Part shown: positions 26,747 through 37,548 of the stretch, piece after piece | How the letters are laid out: each line of letters begins with the position of its first letter | How positions within the stretch are numbered: position 1 is the stretch's first letter | NCBI RefSeq assembly: GCF_017354945.1 | Contig: NZ_CP071503.1 | Location: 3,348,001-3,412,000, forward strand | Length of the DNA stretch: 64,000 nt | Source of the DNA: Shewanella avicenniae | Lineage (GTDB): Bacteria; Pseudomonadota; Gammaproteobacteria; Enterobacterales; Shewanellaceae | Reading direction: 5' to 3' | The notes under the pieces: generated by a model | Seen by the model: the letters and a program-made list of their open reading frames with translations, nothing else | The model's database searches: none | Told to the model about the DNA's origin: nothing | Program-made: the position numbers and the translations under genes

Positions 26747-27652
26747 ATGCTCTCCAAAGCGCAATTATCACAACTGCTCGATAAACTGCCCATTCCGGCG
26801 TATCTGCTTAATGCCCGCGGGAAATGCCTGCAACGCTTTGGTGCGCAAACAACCACAGCACAGCCTGAGCTGATACAACCGCAAATGGCACTCGCGGAAC
26901 TACTGTGCCCTGAAAAATGTCAGTGGTTATTAGCCCAGTTGCAACAGGTGTTAACCTCAGCCCAGCCGCTAGAAGTGGCTTTTACAGTGAGTCAGCAGGA
27001 GTTACTGTCCCCCCATCTTTTGGCGGCACCGAAACGCTGGTTTAACGCCCAACTGCAACCGCTAGAGTTTCCCATCAACAGCGCCCAACTGGTGCTGATG
27101 CAGCTGCAAGATGTGACCTTGTATCAACAGCAACTGGAGAAGTCGTCGCACATTGATGGCGTCGACACACTGGCGAATCTTTATAGCCAACGCCATATGG
27201 ATAAAGAGCTGTCTGCCTATTTTAGCCTGTATCACCGTCATCATGCCCAATCGAGCTTAGTGCTGTTTGAACTGGATTACTTCAATGAGCTCAAACGTCA
27301 ATGTGATGCCGCGACCTGTGAGCGAATTATTGAGTTGGTGGGGAATATCAGCCTGAGTGCGATTCGCCAAGAAGATCGCGCATTTCGTTATCAACAAAAT
27401 GGCTTTGTGATTTTAATGCCCTACACAGATGCTGAACACGCTTGGGGGCTCATCGATCGCTTACGCCAAACACTGCATCTTCGCCTGTTGGATATGGATT
27501 TACCGCAAGCCTGTACCTTTATCAGCGGTGGCCTTAGCCAATTTCATCACAGCGATCAACGCTATATCGATGTGCTCAGCCGCGCCGACAGTGGCTTAAT
27601 CCACGCCAAAGAGTTAGGCCATAACCGCATCTGCATGGAACAGCTACATTAA
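26747..27652 (+). CDS. PAS-like plus degenerate GGDEF protein
   Basis: A 301-residue protein. Residues about 8-120 look PAS-like (KLPIPAYLLNARGKCLQRFG). Residues 135-298 align with a GGDEF domain: DTLANLYSQRHMDKEL at its start and RADSGLIHAKELGHNRI at its end. The catalytic GGDEF position reads QQNGF (in RYQQNGFVILMP), and the metal Asp near the start (FELDYFNELK) is partly kept. It therefore probably cannot make c-di-GMP and may act as a sensor or regulatory partner. The ATG has no strong ribosome site. Confidence 0.8.
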   Translation: MLSKAQLSQLLDKLPIPAYLLNARGKCLQRFGAQTTTAQPELIQPQMALAELLCPEKCQWLLAQLQQVLTSAQPLEVAFTVSQQELLSPHLLAAPKRWFNAQLQPLEFPINSAQLVLMQLQDVTLYQQQLEKSSHIDGVDTLANLYSQRHMDKELSAYFSLYHRHHAQSSLVLFELDYFNELKRQCDAATCERIIELVGNISLSAIRQEDRAFRYQQNGFVILMPYTDAEHAWGLIDRLRQTLHLRLLDMDLPQACTFISGGLSQFHHSDQRYIDVLSRADSGLIHAKELGHNRICMEQLH

Positions 27653-27685
27653 GCAAAATCCTTTTTGAGTGAGCACCTTAGCCAT

Positions 27686-27715
27686 AAAAAAACCGGTCGA
27701 GTGACCGGTTTTTAG
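27686..27715. terminator. Bidirectional terminator between GGDEF gene and lysS
   Basis: A hairpin AAAAACCGGTC / GACCGGTTTTT with a 4-base loop. Confidence 0.88.
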
Positions 27716-27733
27716 TGTGCTTGCGGTAACTAA

Positions 27734-29233
27734 TTACGCTTGTGGGCGCATCGCCGGGAACAAGATCACATCACGGATGGTGTGGCTGTTGGTGAACAAC
27801 ATCACCAGACGGTCGATACCAATACCTTGACCCGCTGTTGGTGGTAAACCGTGTTCCAGTGCAGTGATGTAGTCTGCATCGTAGAACATCGCTTCATCAT
27901 CACCCGCATCTTTGGCAGCAACCTGTGCTTTAAAGCGGCTGTCTTGGTCTTCTGCGTCGTTCAACTCACTGAAGCCGTTGGCCACTTCGCGGCCACCGAT
28001 GAAGAATTCAAAACGGTCAGTGATGAATTCGTTGTCATCGTTACGACGTGCCAGTGGCGAGATGTCCGCTGGGTAGCCAGTGATGAAGGTCGGTTGCATC
28101 AGCTTAGGCTCGGCGGTTTCACCGAAGATCTCTTCCAGCAATTGACCACAGGTCCAGAAGCTTTCGATATCCAAACCGACTTCTTTACCCAAAGTGCGCA
28201 TAAATTCCAGATCTTTAACCTCCTCGTAGGTCATTGCTTGGATTTTGGCATTGTCTGGATTGTAGTGTTGAATCGCTTCCAACATGCTCATGCGCGCATA
28301 TGGGCCACCGAAATCAATCACATGTTCACCGTATGGCAGTTTAGTGTCGCCAGTCAGTTTCAACGCAATTGATGACAACATCTCTTCGGTCAGATCCATC
28401 AGATCTTTAAAGTCTGCGTACGCCATATAGAATTCCATCATGGTGAATTCTGGGTTATGACGTGGTGACAAACCTTCGTTACGGAAGTTACGGTTGATTT
28501 CGAACACGCGTTCAAAACCACCTACTACCAAACGCTTCAGGTACAATTCTGGCGCAATACGCAGGTACATATCGATGTCCAGCGCGTTATGGTGAGTAAT
28601 AAATGGACGCGCAGAAGCACCGCCTGGGATGACATGCATCATAGGGGTTTCCACTTCCATAAACTCTTTGCTTTCCATAAAGCTACGGATAGCACCAACC
28701 ACTTGTGAACGCATTTTAAACGCATTACGAGATTCTTCGTTCACAATCAAATCAACATAACGTTGACGGTAACGCATCTCTTGGTCGGTCAGACCGTGGA
28801 ATTTTTCTGGCAATGGACGCAGTGCTTTGGTCAGCAGTTGATATTCATCCATATGCACATACAGCTCGCCTTTACCAGACAAGTGCAGTTGGCCTTTAAC
28901 ACCGATGATGTCGCCGATATCCAAACCTTTGTAGCGCTCTTTCAAGTCAGCTTGCACTTCTTTTTCAGCGTACGCTTGAATGCGGCCAGACACGTCTTGC
29001 AGCACCAAGAAAGGCCCACGTTTTGCCATCACACGGCCCGCAATCGCGGTGGTGAAGCCCAGAGATTCCAGCTCTTCCTTAGTCTTATCGCCAAACTCAG
29101 CTTGCAGCTCAGCCGCCTTATGGCTACGACGAAAAGTGTTCGGGTGACCATTAGCAGGACTGCTAGTGCGGATTTGGTCCAGCTTAGCGCGACGTTCCGC
29201 GATCAGTTTGTTTTCATCCAAATGTTCAGTCAT
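27734..29233 (-). CDS. lysS: Lysyl-tRNA synthetase, class II
   Basis: A 499-residue class II synthetase that charges tRNA-Lys. An N-terminal OB-fold anticodon domain (residues 60-170) is followed by the catalytic core: motif 2 [20 protein letters not shown] near 262 and motif 3 GIGIDRLVM near 475. It is encoded 17 bp after prfB in the usual prfB-lysS operon. Length matches E. coli LysS (505). Confidence 0.97.
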   Translation of the reverse strand: MTEHLDENKLIAERRAKLDQIRTSSPANGHPNTFRRSHKAAELQAEFGDKTKEELESLGFTTAIAGRVMAKRGPFLVLQDVSGRIQAYAEKEVQADLKERYKGLDIGDIIGVKGQLHLSGKGELYVHMDEYQLLTKALRPLPEKFHGLTDQEMRYRQRYVDLIVNEESRNAFKMRSQVVGAIRSFMESKEFMEVETPMMHVIPGGASARPFITHHNALDIDMYLRIAPELYLKRLVVGGFERVFEINRNFRNEGLSPRHNPEFTMMEFYMAYADFKDLMDLTEEMLSSIALKLTGDTKLPYGEHVIDFGGPYARMSMLEAIQHYNPDNAKIQAMTYEEVKDLEFMRTLGKEVGLDIESFWTCGQLLEEIFGETAEPKLMQPTFITGYPADISPLARRNDDNEFITDRFEFFIGGREVANGFSELNDAEDQDSRFKAQVAAKDAGDDEAMFYDADYITALEHGLPPTAGQGIGIDRLVMLFTNSHTIRDVILFPAMRPQA

Positions 29234-29250
29234 TTTCAGCGTCTTCTCTG

Positions 29251-30349
29251 TTACAGCCCTGATTTAAGGCTGGCTTCAATAAACTTGTCTAAATCGCCGT
29301 CTAGTACGGCTTGTGTGTTGCGGGTTTCAACACTGGTACGTAAATCTTTGATGCGCGAGTCATCCAGCACGTAAGAGCGGATCTGGCTGCCCCAACCGAT
29401 ATCAGACTTCAGGTCTTCGGCGGCCTGCTTCTCGGCATTTTGCTTCTTCAATTCCAACTCGTACAGCTTAGCTTTCAACTGCTTCATCGCAGTATCTTTG
29501 TTTTTATGCTGTGAGCGATCGTTCTGACATTGCACCACGGTATTGGTGGGCACGTGAGTAATACGTACAGCAGATTCAGTACGGTTAACGTGCTGACCAC
29601 CTGCACCTGAAGCACGATAAACGTCGATACGTAGATCGGCAGGATTGATATCGATGTCGATAGAATCGTCAATTTCAGGGTAAACGAACACAGAGCAGAA
29701 CGATGTATGGCGACGACCACCTGAGTCAAACGGTGACTTACGCACTAAACGATGTACACCAGTTTCAGTACGCAACCAGCCATAGGCATATTCACCGGTG
29801 AACTTGATTGTGGCACTCTTGATACCGGCCACATCACCGTCTGAAACTTCAATGAGTTCAGGACTATAGCCGTGATCTTCACCCCAACGCAGGTACATAC
29901 GCAGTACCATGTTGGCCCAGTCTTGGGCTTCAGTGCCACCAGAACCAGATTGAATATCAAGGTAACAATCAGACGCGTCACTATCACCAGAGAACATACG
30001 GCGGAACTCGAGCTCAGCCAAACGCTGTTCTAGTTCGTTCAGTTCACTGCTGGTTTCGTTAAAAGTATCTTCATCTTCTTCTTCAACGGCCAGTTCTAAC
30101 AAACCTTCGACGTCTTCGAGACCAGAGGTTAAGTCATCAATAGTTTCAACGACAGTTTCAAGGGCAACCCGCTCTTTACCGAGCGACTGGGCGCGTTCAG
30201 GGTTATTCCAAACTTCGGAGCCTTCGAGCTCCCTGACAACTTCTTCTAGACGCTCTTTCTTGGCGTCATAGTCAAAGATACCCCCTCAGGAGTTCTGTAC
30301 GCTCTGACAGCTCCTTGATTTTGTTTTTGACTGGATTCACTTCAAACAT
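29251..30349 (-). CDS. prfB: Peptide chain release factor 2 with programmed +1 frameshift
   Basis: RF2 releases nascent chains at UGA and UAA. The gene starts at 30349 (ATG TTT GAA), reads 25 codons to CTT, meets UGA (30274-30272), and needs a +1 shift to continue in the frame read from 30273 to 29251, giving 365 residues like E. coli RF2. The signal is intact: AGGGGG internal Shine-Dalgarno just before TATCTTTGAC. The SPF tripeptide ([10 protein letters not shown]) that reads UGA and the catalytic GGQ ([11 protein letters not shown]) are present. Annotating only the longer frame would lose the N-terminus. It is co-transcribed with lysS. Confidence 0.97.
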
Positions 30350-30522
30350 GTGATTTCAATTACTCGATTGGAATGTTACTAACGGAAATTTGCAAACGCG
30401 GGATTTTAACTCAAAGGCGTGTCAAAACCTATGCTGCGGCGAAATTTAAATCGAAAAAATGGCAAATTGCAGCAAAAGCAACAAAGCTTTTTAGCGCTGA
30501 AGTTGAAACTCGACCCACAAAT

Positions 30523-30549
30523 AACAAAAACGGCGCCCGAAGGCGCCGC
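30523..30549 (-). terminator. Terminator of the sCache chemoreceptor gene
   Basis: On the minus strand CGGCGCC / GGCGCCG with a CGAA-type tetraloop is followed by TTTTTG. Confidence 0.85.
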
Positions 30550-30569
30550 TATATTAATCTAATCGATGA

Positions 30570-32228
30570 TTAGACGCGGAACTGATTCACCAAGGCGCCC
30601 AACTTATCACCGCTCGCGCTGACCTGTTTACTGACATCCGCAGCAGACTGGCTGGTTGCCATCAACGCATTCACAATCTCTTGAATTGCATAGACATTCC
30701 GGTTGATTTCTTCCGTCACAGAGCTCTGCTCTGTGGCTGCTGTCGCAATTTGGGTACTCATATCATTAATGCTGGTCACAGATGAGGTTACTGCGCCCAA
30801 ACTGTCGGAAATCAAACGTGAAGCCGACACACTGCGTTTACAGTTTTCTTGGCTTTGCTCCATCGCCGTTACAGCGCTGGTCACCAAACTGTGTAGTTCA
30901 TTGAGCATCTCATTGATTTCAAGGGTGCTGGCTTGAGTACGGCTGGCGAGATTACGCACTTCATCGGCCACCACCGCAAAGCCACGGCCTTGCTCACCGG
31001 CTCGAGCCGCTTCAATTGCCGCGTTCAATGCCAACAAGTTAGTTTGCTCAGCAATGCCACCAATCACAGACAACACGCTGTTAATTTTCTGCGATTGCTC
31101 ATGTAACTTCTGAATGTGCGATGCGGCGTTATTGATTTCGCCCATCAGCGCCGAGACTTGCGTTAATGAATCATCGACACACCCTTGCGCTTTGGCCACT
31201 TCAGCAGAAGCATCCTGTGTCGAATCAGCCACTTGGTTAGTATTTGCAGCCACCTCGTGTGCCGTAGACGACATTTCGGTAATCGCAGTCACCACTTGCT
31301 CCGTCTCGTGGTTATGACTGGCCAACTGACGCGCAATCAACTGGTTTTGGGTTTGTATTTCATGAGATGCCTTCACCACATCATTGGTGGCGTCAGTAAC
31401 GTCACGAATAATTCGCTGCAGCTTGTCCACAAAACGGTTAAACGCACTGCCCAATGCGGCAATTTCATCGGATCCCGTCACCGGTACACGGCGGGTCAAG
31501 TCACCTTCGCCTTGCGCGATATCATTCAGGTTATCCAACATGTTGTTCAGTGGCTTCACCATGCGGTTACTGAACACTGTGATGATAACGGCGGTCAGCA
31601 GCACTAACACCAAGGTAGAAATCGAAATCACCCACAACTTGCTGCTCATTTCGCTTTGCGCCGATTGACGGTAGATGCCGACCGCTTCATCGATATCATC
31701 GTAATAAGCGCCAGTACCAATAATCCAATCGGTACCAGGAACAGGTTGGACGTAGCCCAATTTTTCAATCAGCTCAGTGCTGCCGGGCTTTTGGTAATAG
31801 AATGTCAAAAAACCATCTTGCTGGTTGGCGCTTTTTAACAGACCTTGGACAATCTTGATCCCTTTCGGATCGGTCATGTTGATCTGCTCTGTGCCTTCTA
31901 GCTTAGGTGATAGACCGTGAAAAATGTTACGGCCTTGGCCGTCATACATGTAGAAATAGCCTGAATCACCGAACTTAGCATCACGCAGCGCAGCTTTAAA
32001 ATCACCACCTTGCTGTTGCTGGAACACCACAATCTGTTTAGCAATTTGGGTGACATGCACTAACTCTTGTCGACGCTCTTTAATCAACTTGGCACGAAAA
32101 TCAGCCACTGAGTTGTCGAGCGTTTGCAACTCCATTTGACGAGCAAACAGCGAGGTCACGATAGTAACGATTATCAAAGGTAGAAGCGCCAAAATCATGA
32201 TTTTGGTGCGAATGCCCAAGTTATTCAT
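30570..32228 (-). CDS. Methyl-accepting chemotaxis protein, sCache sensor
   Basis: A 552-residue receptor. TM1 near residues 8-28, a periplasmic single Cache domain (about 30-185, with FGDSGYFYMYDGQGRNIFHG near 87 and GTDWIIGTGAYYDDI near 167), TM2 near 198-218, HAMP (220-270), then the signalling domain with the tip [20 protein letters not shown]. sCache_2 receptors usually sense small organic acids; the ligand is not readable here. No CheR-tethering pentapeptide is at the C-terminus. It has its own terminator. Confidence 0.92.
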   Translation of the reverse strand: MNNLGIRTKIMILALLPLIIVTIVTSLFARQMELQTLDNSVADFRAKLIKERRQELVHVTQIAKQIVVFQQQQGGDFKAALRDAKFGDSGYFYMYDGQGRNIFHGLSPKLEGTEQINMTDPKGIKIVQGLLKSANQQDGFLTFYYQKPGSTELIEKLGYVQPVPGTDWIIGTGAYYDDIDEAVGIYRQSAQSEMSSKLWVISISTLVLVLLTAVIITVFSNRMVKPLNNMLDNLNDIAQGEGDLTRRVPVTGSDEIAALGSAFNRFVDKLQRIIRDVTDATNDVVKASHEIQTQNQLIARQLASHNHETEQVVTAITEMSSTAHEVAANTNQVADSTQDASAEVAKAQGCVDDSLTQVSALMGEINNAASHIQKLHEQSQKINSVLSVIGGIAEQTNLLALNAAIEAARAGEQGRGFAVVADEVRNLASRTQASTLEINEMLNELHSLVTSAVTAMEQSQENCKRSVSASRLISDSLGAVTSSVTSINDMSTQIATAATEQSSVTEEINRNVYAIQEIVNALMATSQSAADVSKQVSASGDKLGALVNQFRV

Positions 32229-32416
32229 AGGAGAGTCTCAACTACACGATTAGATATTTCTAATTATAGTGTGAAACTTGATTACTCAAACTGGAACTTG
32301 TCACAAAAACCAACATTTTAGTGAAATTAAGCAAACTTTAGTTTCAATAACACAGAAAATGTTAAATTTGTGGGCGATTAGCAGTTTTCATTCTAAAAAT
32401 TTGCTAAGCACATAAT

Positions 32417-33577
32417 TTAACCAGATTTTCTTTGTAGCAGTACTAAAACTTCGTAATGGTCTGTGTGCGGAAACATATCAAACAGCTGCGCCCTTAGCGT
32501 TGCATAGCCCTGCAAATGGCCCAAATCTGCCGCAAGAGTTTGAGGATTACAACTGGAATACAGAATGTAGTTGGGGGCAAACTGGTTGAGAGCAATGCTT
32601 AACGCTTGGCCTAAGCCCCGCCGAGGTGGATTCACAATAACCAGATCCGGCACTTGCCCAGCAGACTGTTCATCCGCAAAGCTGGTCGAATCTAAGGCGT
32701 TAAACTCAACCTGTTCAAGCCCAAGCTCTTCGGCAGAGAGTCTGGCACATGCGATGGCTTCTGGCTCAATTTCAATGCCGGTCAGTTGAGTGGTTTTATC
32801 GGCGCAGTGCAATCCAAAGCCTCCTACCCCGCAAAATAGATCCCATAAGCGAGTTAGCTTCAACGGGGCTAACCATGCTTTGGCGGCCGCATACAGTTGT
32901 GCCGCCACTTCAGGGTTGGTCTGAAAAAAGCTTTTCGGGCGAATATAGAGCGGAATGTCGTTAAACACTTCGCGCAGGCGCGGCTCGCCATGCAGCCAGA
33001 TCTCCTGCTCACCTTCCAAACGTGCCATATGCACAGGCTGGATATTGGCTGTCACCAATTTGATCTTAGGAAACTCCGCCAGCAATGCGGGTAACTCACG
33101 CTCGATGCGAGGAATTGCCTGTTCTGAACGCAACACAAAGCGCAGCATGAACTCGCCGCTGCAGTGCGCTTGGGTTAACAGAATAAACTTAAGTTCGCCT
33201 TTGGCTTTGTCGACACGATATGGCGGAATTCCCGCATGTTGAATAAAGGGTTCCAACCGTGCCAGCAAGGATTGCATCGATGCTGGGTAAAGTGGGCAAT
33301 GGACTAGACTTACCGCTTCACCACTGGGGCTGACAATCCCTAAAATCGGCTGATGTGCCGCGCCCAACGCCACCATTTTCGCTTTGTTACGAAACGCTAA
33401 CTCAGGCCCAGCAACGGGCGCAAGCCATTCACTGATTGCAAACGGAGTCAACAGTTGTTGTAGCTGTTGTTGTTTGTGCTGCAGCTGTTCGGCTAACGGC
33501 ATCTCAATGCGCTGACAAGATTGGCATTTGCCTTGTTGGAAAAATTGGCACGGGGATGGGTTGTTCACGCAATACAC
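32417..33577 (-). CDS. rlmC: 23S rRNA (uracil-747-C5)-methyltransferase
   Basis: A 386-residue RumB/RlmC-type enzyme that methylates U747 of 23S rRNA using SAM. The iron-sulfur cluster cysteines lie at the N-terminus (C3, C10, C18, C21); the SAM motif [16 protein letters not shown] near 245, [10 protein letters not shown], and the catalytic Cys in LYSSCNP near 343. It is slightly longer than E. coli RlmC (375). The GTG start at 33577 is preceded by AAAAGG with very short spacing; a GTG three codons later would be better spaced but would lose C3, so the first is kept. Confidence 0.9.
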   Translation of the reverse strand: MYCVNNPSPCQFFQQGKCQSCQRIEMPLAEQLQHKQQQLQQLLTPFAISEWLAPVAGPELAFRNKAKMVALGAAHQPILGIVSPSGEAVSLVHCPLYPASMQSLLARLEPFIQHAGIPPYRVDKAKGELKFILLTQAHCSGEFMLRFVLRSEQAIPRIERELPALLAEFPKIKLVTANIQPVHMARLEGEQEIWLHGEPRLREVFNDIPLYIRPKSFFQTNPEVAAQLYAAAKAWLAPLKLTRLWDLFCGVGGFGLHCADKTTQLTGIEIEPEAIACARLSAEELGLEQVEFNALDSTSFADEQSAGQVPDLVIVNPPRRGLGQALSIALNQFAPNYILYSSCNPQTLAADLGHLQGYATLRAQLFDMFPHTDHYEVLVLLQRKSG

Positions 33578-33697
33578 CTTTTAACTCAATGGGGCTTGGC
33601 GCGGTAAAGCGCTAAGTGGCGGCAAATGTACCCTGTTTGCCGCGGAAAATCACCTCTTGGAAGCCTTACCAGCGGAGCTTCACGCGACAATCTGAGA

Positions 33698-34147
33698 TTA
33701 TGCTGATTCAAATAAGCTGTCGGTCACTTGATCGCACAAGCGTTTGAGTTCAGCTAACAGGGTTAGCTCAACGCCAAGTTGGCAGAACATCTGTTCAGGC
33801 ACGGCCGCAGCTTGCTGCTTTAATATGAGACCTGCATCAGTCAACTCAATGACGCGCACACGTTCATCCTGCTCACTACGGCCACGCTTGAGCAGTCCTT
33901 TGGCTTCTAAGCGCTTGAGTAATGGCGTTAGGGTACCCGAGTCCAGATGCAGTTTTTCACCGAGATATTTGACGCTGGCACCATCGTTTTGCCACAGCAC
34001 CAGCATCGCCAAATATTGGGGATAGGTGAGATCCAGTGAATCTAACAAGGGACGATATGCGCGCACCATGGCATTAGCAGCGCGATAGAGCGAAAAACAC
34101 ACCTGATTATCGATGCAAAGAAGCTGTTCCACTGACATTTGCGACAT
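33698..34147 (-). CDS. ohrR: MarR-family organic hydroperoxide sensor
   Basis: A 149-residue MarR-family repressor. The N-terminal LLCIDNQVCFSLYRAANAM carries the peroxidatic Cys of OhrR (first Cys), and the winged HTH has LHLDSGTLTPLLKRLEAKGLL. OhrR represses ohr and itself until organic peroxides oxidise the Cys. The start at 34147 (MSQMSVEQLL) is chosen; a TTG 21 bp upstream lies inside an operator-like repeat. Its normal target gene ohr lies divergent at 34278 and is destroyed, so OhrR may now regulate only itself or distant genes. Confidence 0.9.
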   Translation of the reverse strand: MSQMSVEQLLCIDNQVCFSLYRAANAMVRAYRPLLDSLDLTYPQYLAMLVLWQNDGASVKYLGEKLHLDSGTLTPLLKRLEAKGLLKRGRSEQDERVRVIELTDAGLILKQQAAAVPEQMFCQLGVELTLLAELKRLCDQVTDSLFESA

Positions 34148-34165
34148 CGAAGTAACACCAAAACA

Positions 34166-34235
34166 CAATTAAATTGCGCACAATATACTTACATTCCGCC
34201 TAGAACTCGAATTAACATTGCTCACAATTTAATTC
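34166..34235. promoter_or_regulatory. Two OhrR-box-like inverted repeats
   Basis: CAATTAAATTG (34166-34176) is a perfect CAATT-A-AATTG repeat, and CAATTTAATTC (34225-34235) is the same with one mismatch. They resemble the known OhrR operator (ACAATT-N-AATTGT) and lie between ohrR and the ohr remnant, so control of ohrR is likely still intact. Confidence 0.6.
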
Positions 34236-34277
34236 ATCACAATATAAAATTAAGCCATCAACATCGGAGTATCATTT

Positions 34278-34692
34278 ATGCTGTACCTAATCTCAGCCAC
34301 TGCGAGTGTCGGACGTCAAGGTTAGGTTGAAACCGATGATAAACTGTTAGCTGTCGCGCTTTTCTACCCGAAACAGGTGGGAGGCAGTGGCAACACTACT
34401 AATCCACAACAGTTATTTTCCGCAGGTTATGCCGCCTGCTTTTCCAACGCTTTATTGTTTTTAGCCAATAAACAAATCTGCCGTTGGCAAAGGCTACTGT
34501 CACTTGCACTATCGGTATGCTCAGCAACGAGGTGGTAGTTTTGGCCTCACCGCCGCCCTAGCCGTAACGCTGGATTTGCCCGACGAAGCAGCAGAACAAT
34601 GAGTACGCCACGCCCACCAAGTCTGCCCCCATTTAAACGCAATATCAGGCAATGTTGACGTTGCGCTCAGCGTCAACGGTAATTCACTCTAA
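34278..34692 (+). pseudogene. ohr: ohr pseudogene (organic hydroperoxide reductase)
   Basis: Reads as an Ohr peroxidase with several lesions. The first frame gives ISATASVGRQG then TAG at codon 16, then NPQQLFSAGYAACFSNALLF, keeping the first active Cys. After NKQIC the match moves to another frame (PLAKATVTCTIGMLSNE), and again later to GSFGLTAALAVTLDLPDEAA, which ends in a TGA, followed by HAHQVCPHLNAISGNVDVAL, where the second active Cys sits. At least two stops and two frameshifts block translation. The upstream GGAG and the OhrR boxes remain. Sequence error is unlikely given this many lesions. Confidence 0.9.
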
Positions 34693-34919
34693 GCTAATGA
34701 ATGACCAATATAATTTTCCATTATGTTGGTCATAATTTTGGCGCATTACGGAATTTCAACACCGCAACACCACCCGTCAAAAAACCATCTAATTTATTGT
34801 TTTTTATAAACTAAACAGTTTCAATTTTTATTTGGAATAGTTTGCTTTTCAATTGTAAATGTTCTAATTTCATCCACCAGCGGCAATCTAGGTCTTCGTA
34901 TTTGCAAGGAGGGCAAGTG

Positions 34920-35339
34920 ATGCGTGCTATCGCACTTAGTACAGTATTGATACTGTTGTTTTCTAAATCAGTGATGGCGTCATGTAGTGACCAGCAGCAA
35001 CTCGGACAGGTCGAATATCCATCCAATAGCTCCTATTTCAACGCCCAAGCATCAAATAAGCTCGATGAGATTTCTAAGGCGACGCATGATAAAGGGAATG
35101 GCTATTTAGTATTAGAGTTCAACCTGTTTCCGGTGGCAGCTGATAAGAAACTACAGCAATACAATATGTGGTTGGCGAATCGCCGTATCGAGCGGGTAAA
35201 GCAGTATTTAGCTAAATCTAAGCTGACAACGCCGATTGTCACCCGCATTAAAACGGCAGCACCAATGGAACAACGCCAAGTAGATATTGTATGGTGTTCG
35301 CTCTCTGGTGAAGCACCACAGCAAGTGATTAATCACTAA
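34920..35339 (+). CDS. Small secreted OmpA-C-like protein
   Basis: A 139-residue protein with a signal peptide (MRAIALSTVLILLFSKSVMA, cut before SCSD) and a mature part of about 120 residues. The NRRIERVKQYLAKSKL helix and the flanking strands recall the peptidoglycan-binding OmpA C-terminal fold, but key residues are not obvious. Two Cys (near the new N-terminus and in IVWC) could form a disulphide. The start at 34920 has AGGAGGGCAAG 4-7 nt upstream; a longer reading lacks one. I do not recognise a named family. Confidence 0.7.
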   Translation: MRAIALSTVLILLFSKSVMASCSDQQQLGQVEYPSNSSYFNAQASNKLDEISKATHDKGNGYLVLEFNLFPVAADKKLQQYNMWLANRRIERVKQYLAKSKLTTPIVTRIKTAAPMEQRQVDIVWCSLSGEAPQQVINH

Positions 35340-35346
35340 TAACAAA

Positions 35347-35390
35347 ATCCCAGCCCTAGTTGGATGACAAACCAAACTGAGGACTGGGAT
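35347..35390. terminator. Hairpin between secreted protein gene and dCache receptor
   Basis: ATCCCAGCCCTAGTT pairs imperfectly with AAACTGAGGACTGGGAT across a 12-base loop. It lies between two converging genes. No strong U-tract. Confidence 0.5.
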
Positions 35391-35405
35391 GTTGTATTTC
35401 TCTGA

Positions 35406-37298
35406 TTATAAGCGGAACCGCCCCACCTCTTTTTGCAACGACTCAGCCAAACTCGACAGCTGCTGCGCTTTTTCAGTGGCGACCACCGATTCATCGGACA
35501 AAGTCATCGACACTTCACGAATCGATTCAGAGTTACGGCTAATCTCACTGGTAACCGAGGTTTGCTCTTCTGCTGCAGTAGCAATCTGGCTTGCCATTTC
35601 AGAGATATGATGAATCGCGTTGTTAATCTGCTCTAAACTACTGCTGGCAGATTCGGCATCTTGCACACTGGTTTCCGCCATGTGGTGACTGTGCGCCATC
35701 GAGGCGACTGCTTTTGATGCGGTTTGCTGCAGGGTTTCAATCATGGCCTGAATTTCTTGGGTTGACGCATGGGTACGCTGCGACAGCACTCGCACCTCAT
35801 CCGCCACTACAGCGAAGCCTCGGCCTTGTTCACCGGCGCGTGCCGCCTCAATTGCCGCATTTAAAGCTAACAAGTTGGTTTGTTCGGCAATGCCACTGAT
35901 GGTCAACAAAATACTGTTGATCTTTTGCGAGTGGTTATTCAGTTCACCGATGATTTGGCTAGCATTTTCAACTTCTTTGGCCAACCCATGAATTGATTGC
36001 TGACTTTTTACCACTTGTTGCTGGCCATCAACGGCTAAGGACACCGCATCTTGCGCAGTTTGTGCGGTTAACTCTGCATTGCTGGCGATCTCTGCGGTGG
36101 CACTCGCCATCTCGGTCACCGCGGTGGCCACCATTGTGATTTCATCTTGCTGAATCGCAATGCTTTGATTGTTTTGTTCCGCAGAGCGACGGGTATCTTG
36201 TGATTGGTTACCTAACTGCTCTGAAATCTGCCCCATACGACTGATCATGCCGTGCAAGTGCTCAACAAAGCGGTTAAAGCCGCCAGCGAGCACCCCGATT
36301 TCATCATAGTCTTTTTTAATATCAATCCGAACGGTGAGGTCACCCGCCCCTTGCGAGATATCATTGAGCGCTTGAGATACTCGCTCTAAATCGCGGAACT
36401 GAGCCTTAAATACTAGGAATAGCACTACGCCCAGCACGAGTAGGAAGGCCACGCCCACCATCGACATCATCCACGCTAATGAGGTCGCCGTAGACATGAT
36501 GCTGCTCTTGTCCAACACAAACATCAGCGCCCAATCGGTATTGGGCACATTTTGCACATAGAGCAAGCTATCGGTGCCTTTGAGATTAAACTCCTCAAGA
36601 TGATCCGAAGCTGCCCGCTGGCTGAGCCAACTGGCGCTGAAATGCGGTTCATGGTCGGTAATCGCTTTGCCATTTAACGCATCATTGGGGTGACTGATCA
36701 CCAAGCCATTCCGCTCTAATAACACGCCATAGCCATCGCCCGGCAATTTGAGTTTGCGCACTGAGTTAGTGAGTTCTTCAATAGTCAGGTTCGCTGCGGC
36801 GGCTCCGACAAATTGCCCATTGACCATCACCGGATTGGAGATAGTCACCACCAGCTGTTTCATTGTGGCACTCACATAAGGAGATGAGATGAACACGGCG
36901 CGGGTTTCTTTGGCGCCTTTGTACCAGGGCCGAATGCGCGGATCGTAACCCGCGACATGTAGGCTAGGATCTTGGCGGTACATATTGCCCTGCTCGTCAC
37001 CATAGTAAGTCAGCCCGAAAATCATGGCTTGATGCATCTCCATCAAGTAAGGCGTGACATCTTGTCCTTGCTGTTTTTCTAGTGTTTGCGCCAGTGATTT
37101 GACCGCATTTTCACGGTCTAACATCCACTGCCCCACCCCGCTAGAAAAGGTATTAATCAATTCGCGCACTTCTCGCTCAGTGCTATTCATGGCATTGGTT
37201 CGAATGAAGTAGGACGACATTCCCACCAGCAAAATCACGGTAAACAACACCGATAATGTACTGGCAGCTAACAGGCGAACTTTCAATGTAGTGCGCAT
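35406..37298 (-). CDS. Methyl-accepting chemotaxis protein, dCache sensor
   Basis: A 630-residue receptor: TM1 near 8-30, a double Cache periplasmic domain (about 35-275), TM2 near 280-300, HAMP, and the signalling domain with [20 protein letters not shown]. The ligand half has [13 protein letters not shown] near residue 118 with the Arg and Trp of the dCache_1 pocket. But the position where amino-acid receptors carry Asp reads SPYVSAT, and the later Gly-x-Asp position reads AAANLTI, so the amine contacts look altered. The ligand is unknown. No C-terminal pentapeptide. Confidence 0.92.
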   Translation of the reverse strand: MRTTLKVRLLAASTLSVLFTVILLVGMSSYFIRTNAMNSTEREVRELINTFSSGVGQWMLDRENAVKSLAQTLEKQQGQDVTPYLMEMHQAMIFGLTYYGDEQGNMYRQDPSLHVAGYDPRIRPWYKGAKETRAVFISSPYVSATMKQLVVTISNPVMVNGQFVGAAAANLTIEELTNSVRKLKLPGDGYGVLLERNGLVISHPNDALNGKAITDHEPHFSASWLSQRAASDHLEEFNLKGTDSLLYVQNVPNTDWALMFVLDKSSIMSTATSLAWMMSMVGVAFLLVLGVVLFLVFKAQFRDLERVSQALNDISQGAGDLTVRIDIKKDYDEIGVLAGGFNRFVEHLHGMISRMGQISEQLGNQSQDTRRSAEQNNQSIAIQQDEITMVATAVTEMASATAEIASNAELTAQTAQDAVSLAVDGQQQVVKSQQSIHGLAKEVENASQIIGELNNHSQKINSILLTISGIAEQTNLLALNAAIEAARAGEQGRGFAVVADEVRVLSQRTHASTQEIQAMIETLQQTASKAVASMAHSHHMAETSVQDAESASSSLEQINNAIHHISEMASQIATAAEEQTSVTSEISRNSESIREVSMTLSDESVVATEKAQQLSSLAESLQKEVGRFRL

Positions 37299-37548
37299 GA
37301 AGACTCCTTGAAGATTTAGCAGCTGCGGTCAATCACAGGTAAGTTAACTATTCCTAAGTTTAGAAGGTAAACATACAAAATACCTACAAAGTCACAGACA
37401 TTAGACCGGCAACCACGCAGAATGCAGCTAAGTAAGTGCAATAGATGATCACCACTGCTTTCTGACGTGGCTGAAATTCGATAATCACTAAACCATTTCG
37501 TCGAGCGAGGACATTGGACGACGAAACCGACGTAGAAAGGGTTGTTTT

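Noticed and set aside
27851..28372. A 173-codon plus-strand frame inside lysS
   Set aside because: Antisense shadow of a conserved enzyme; no independent start signal.
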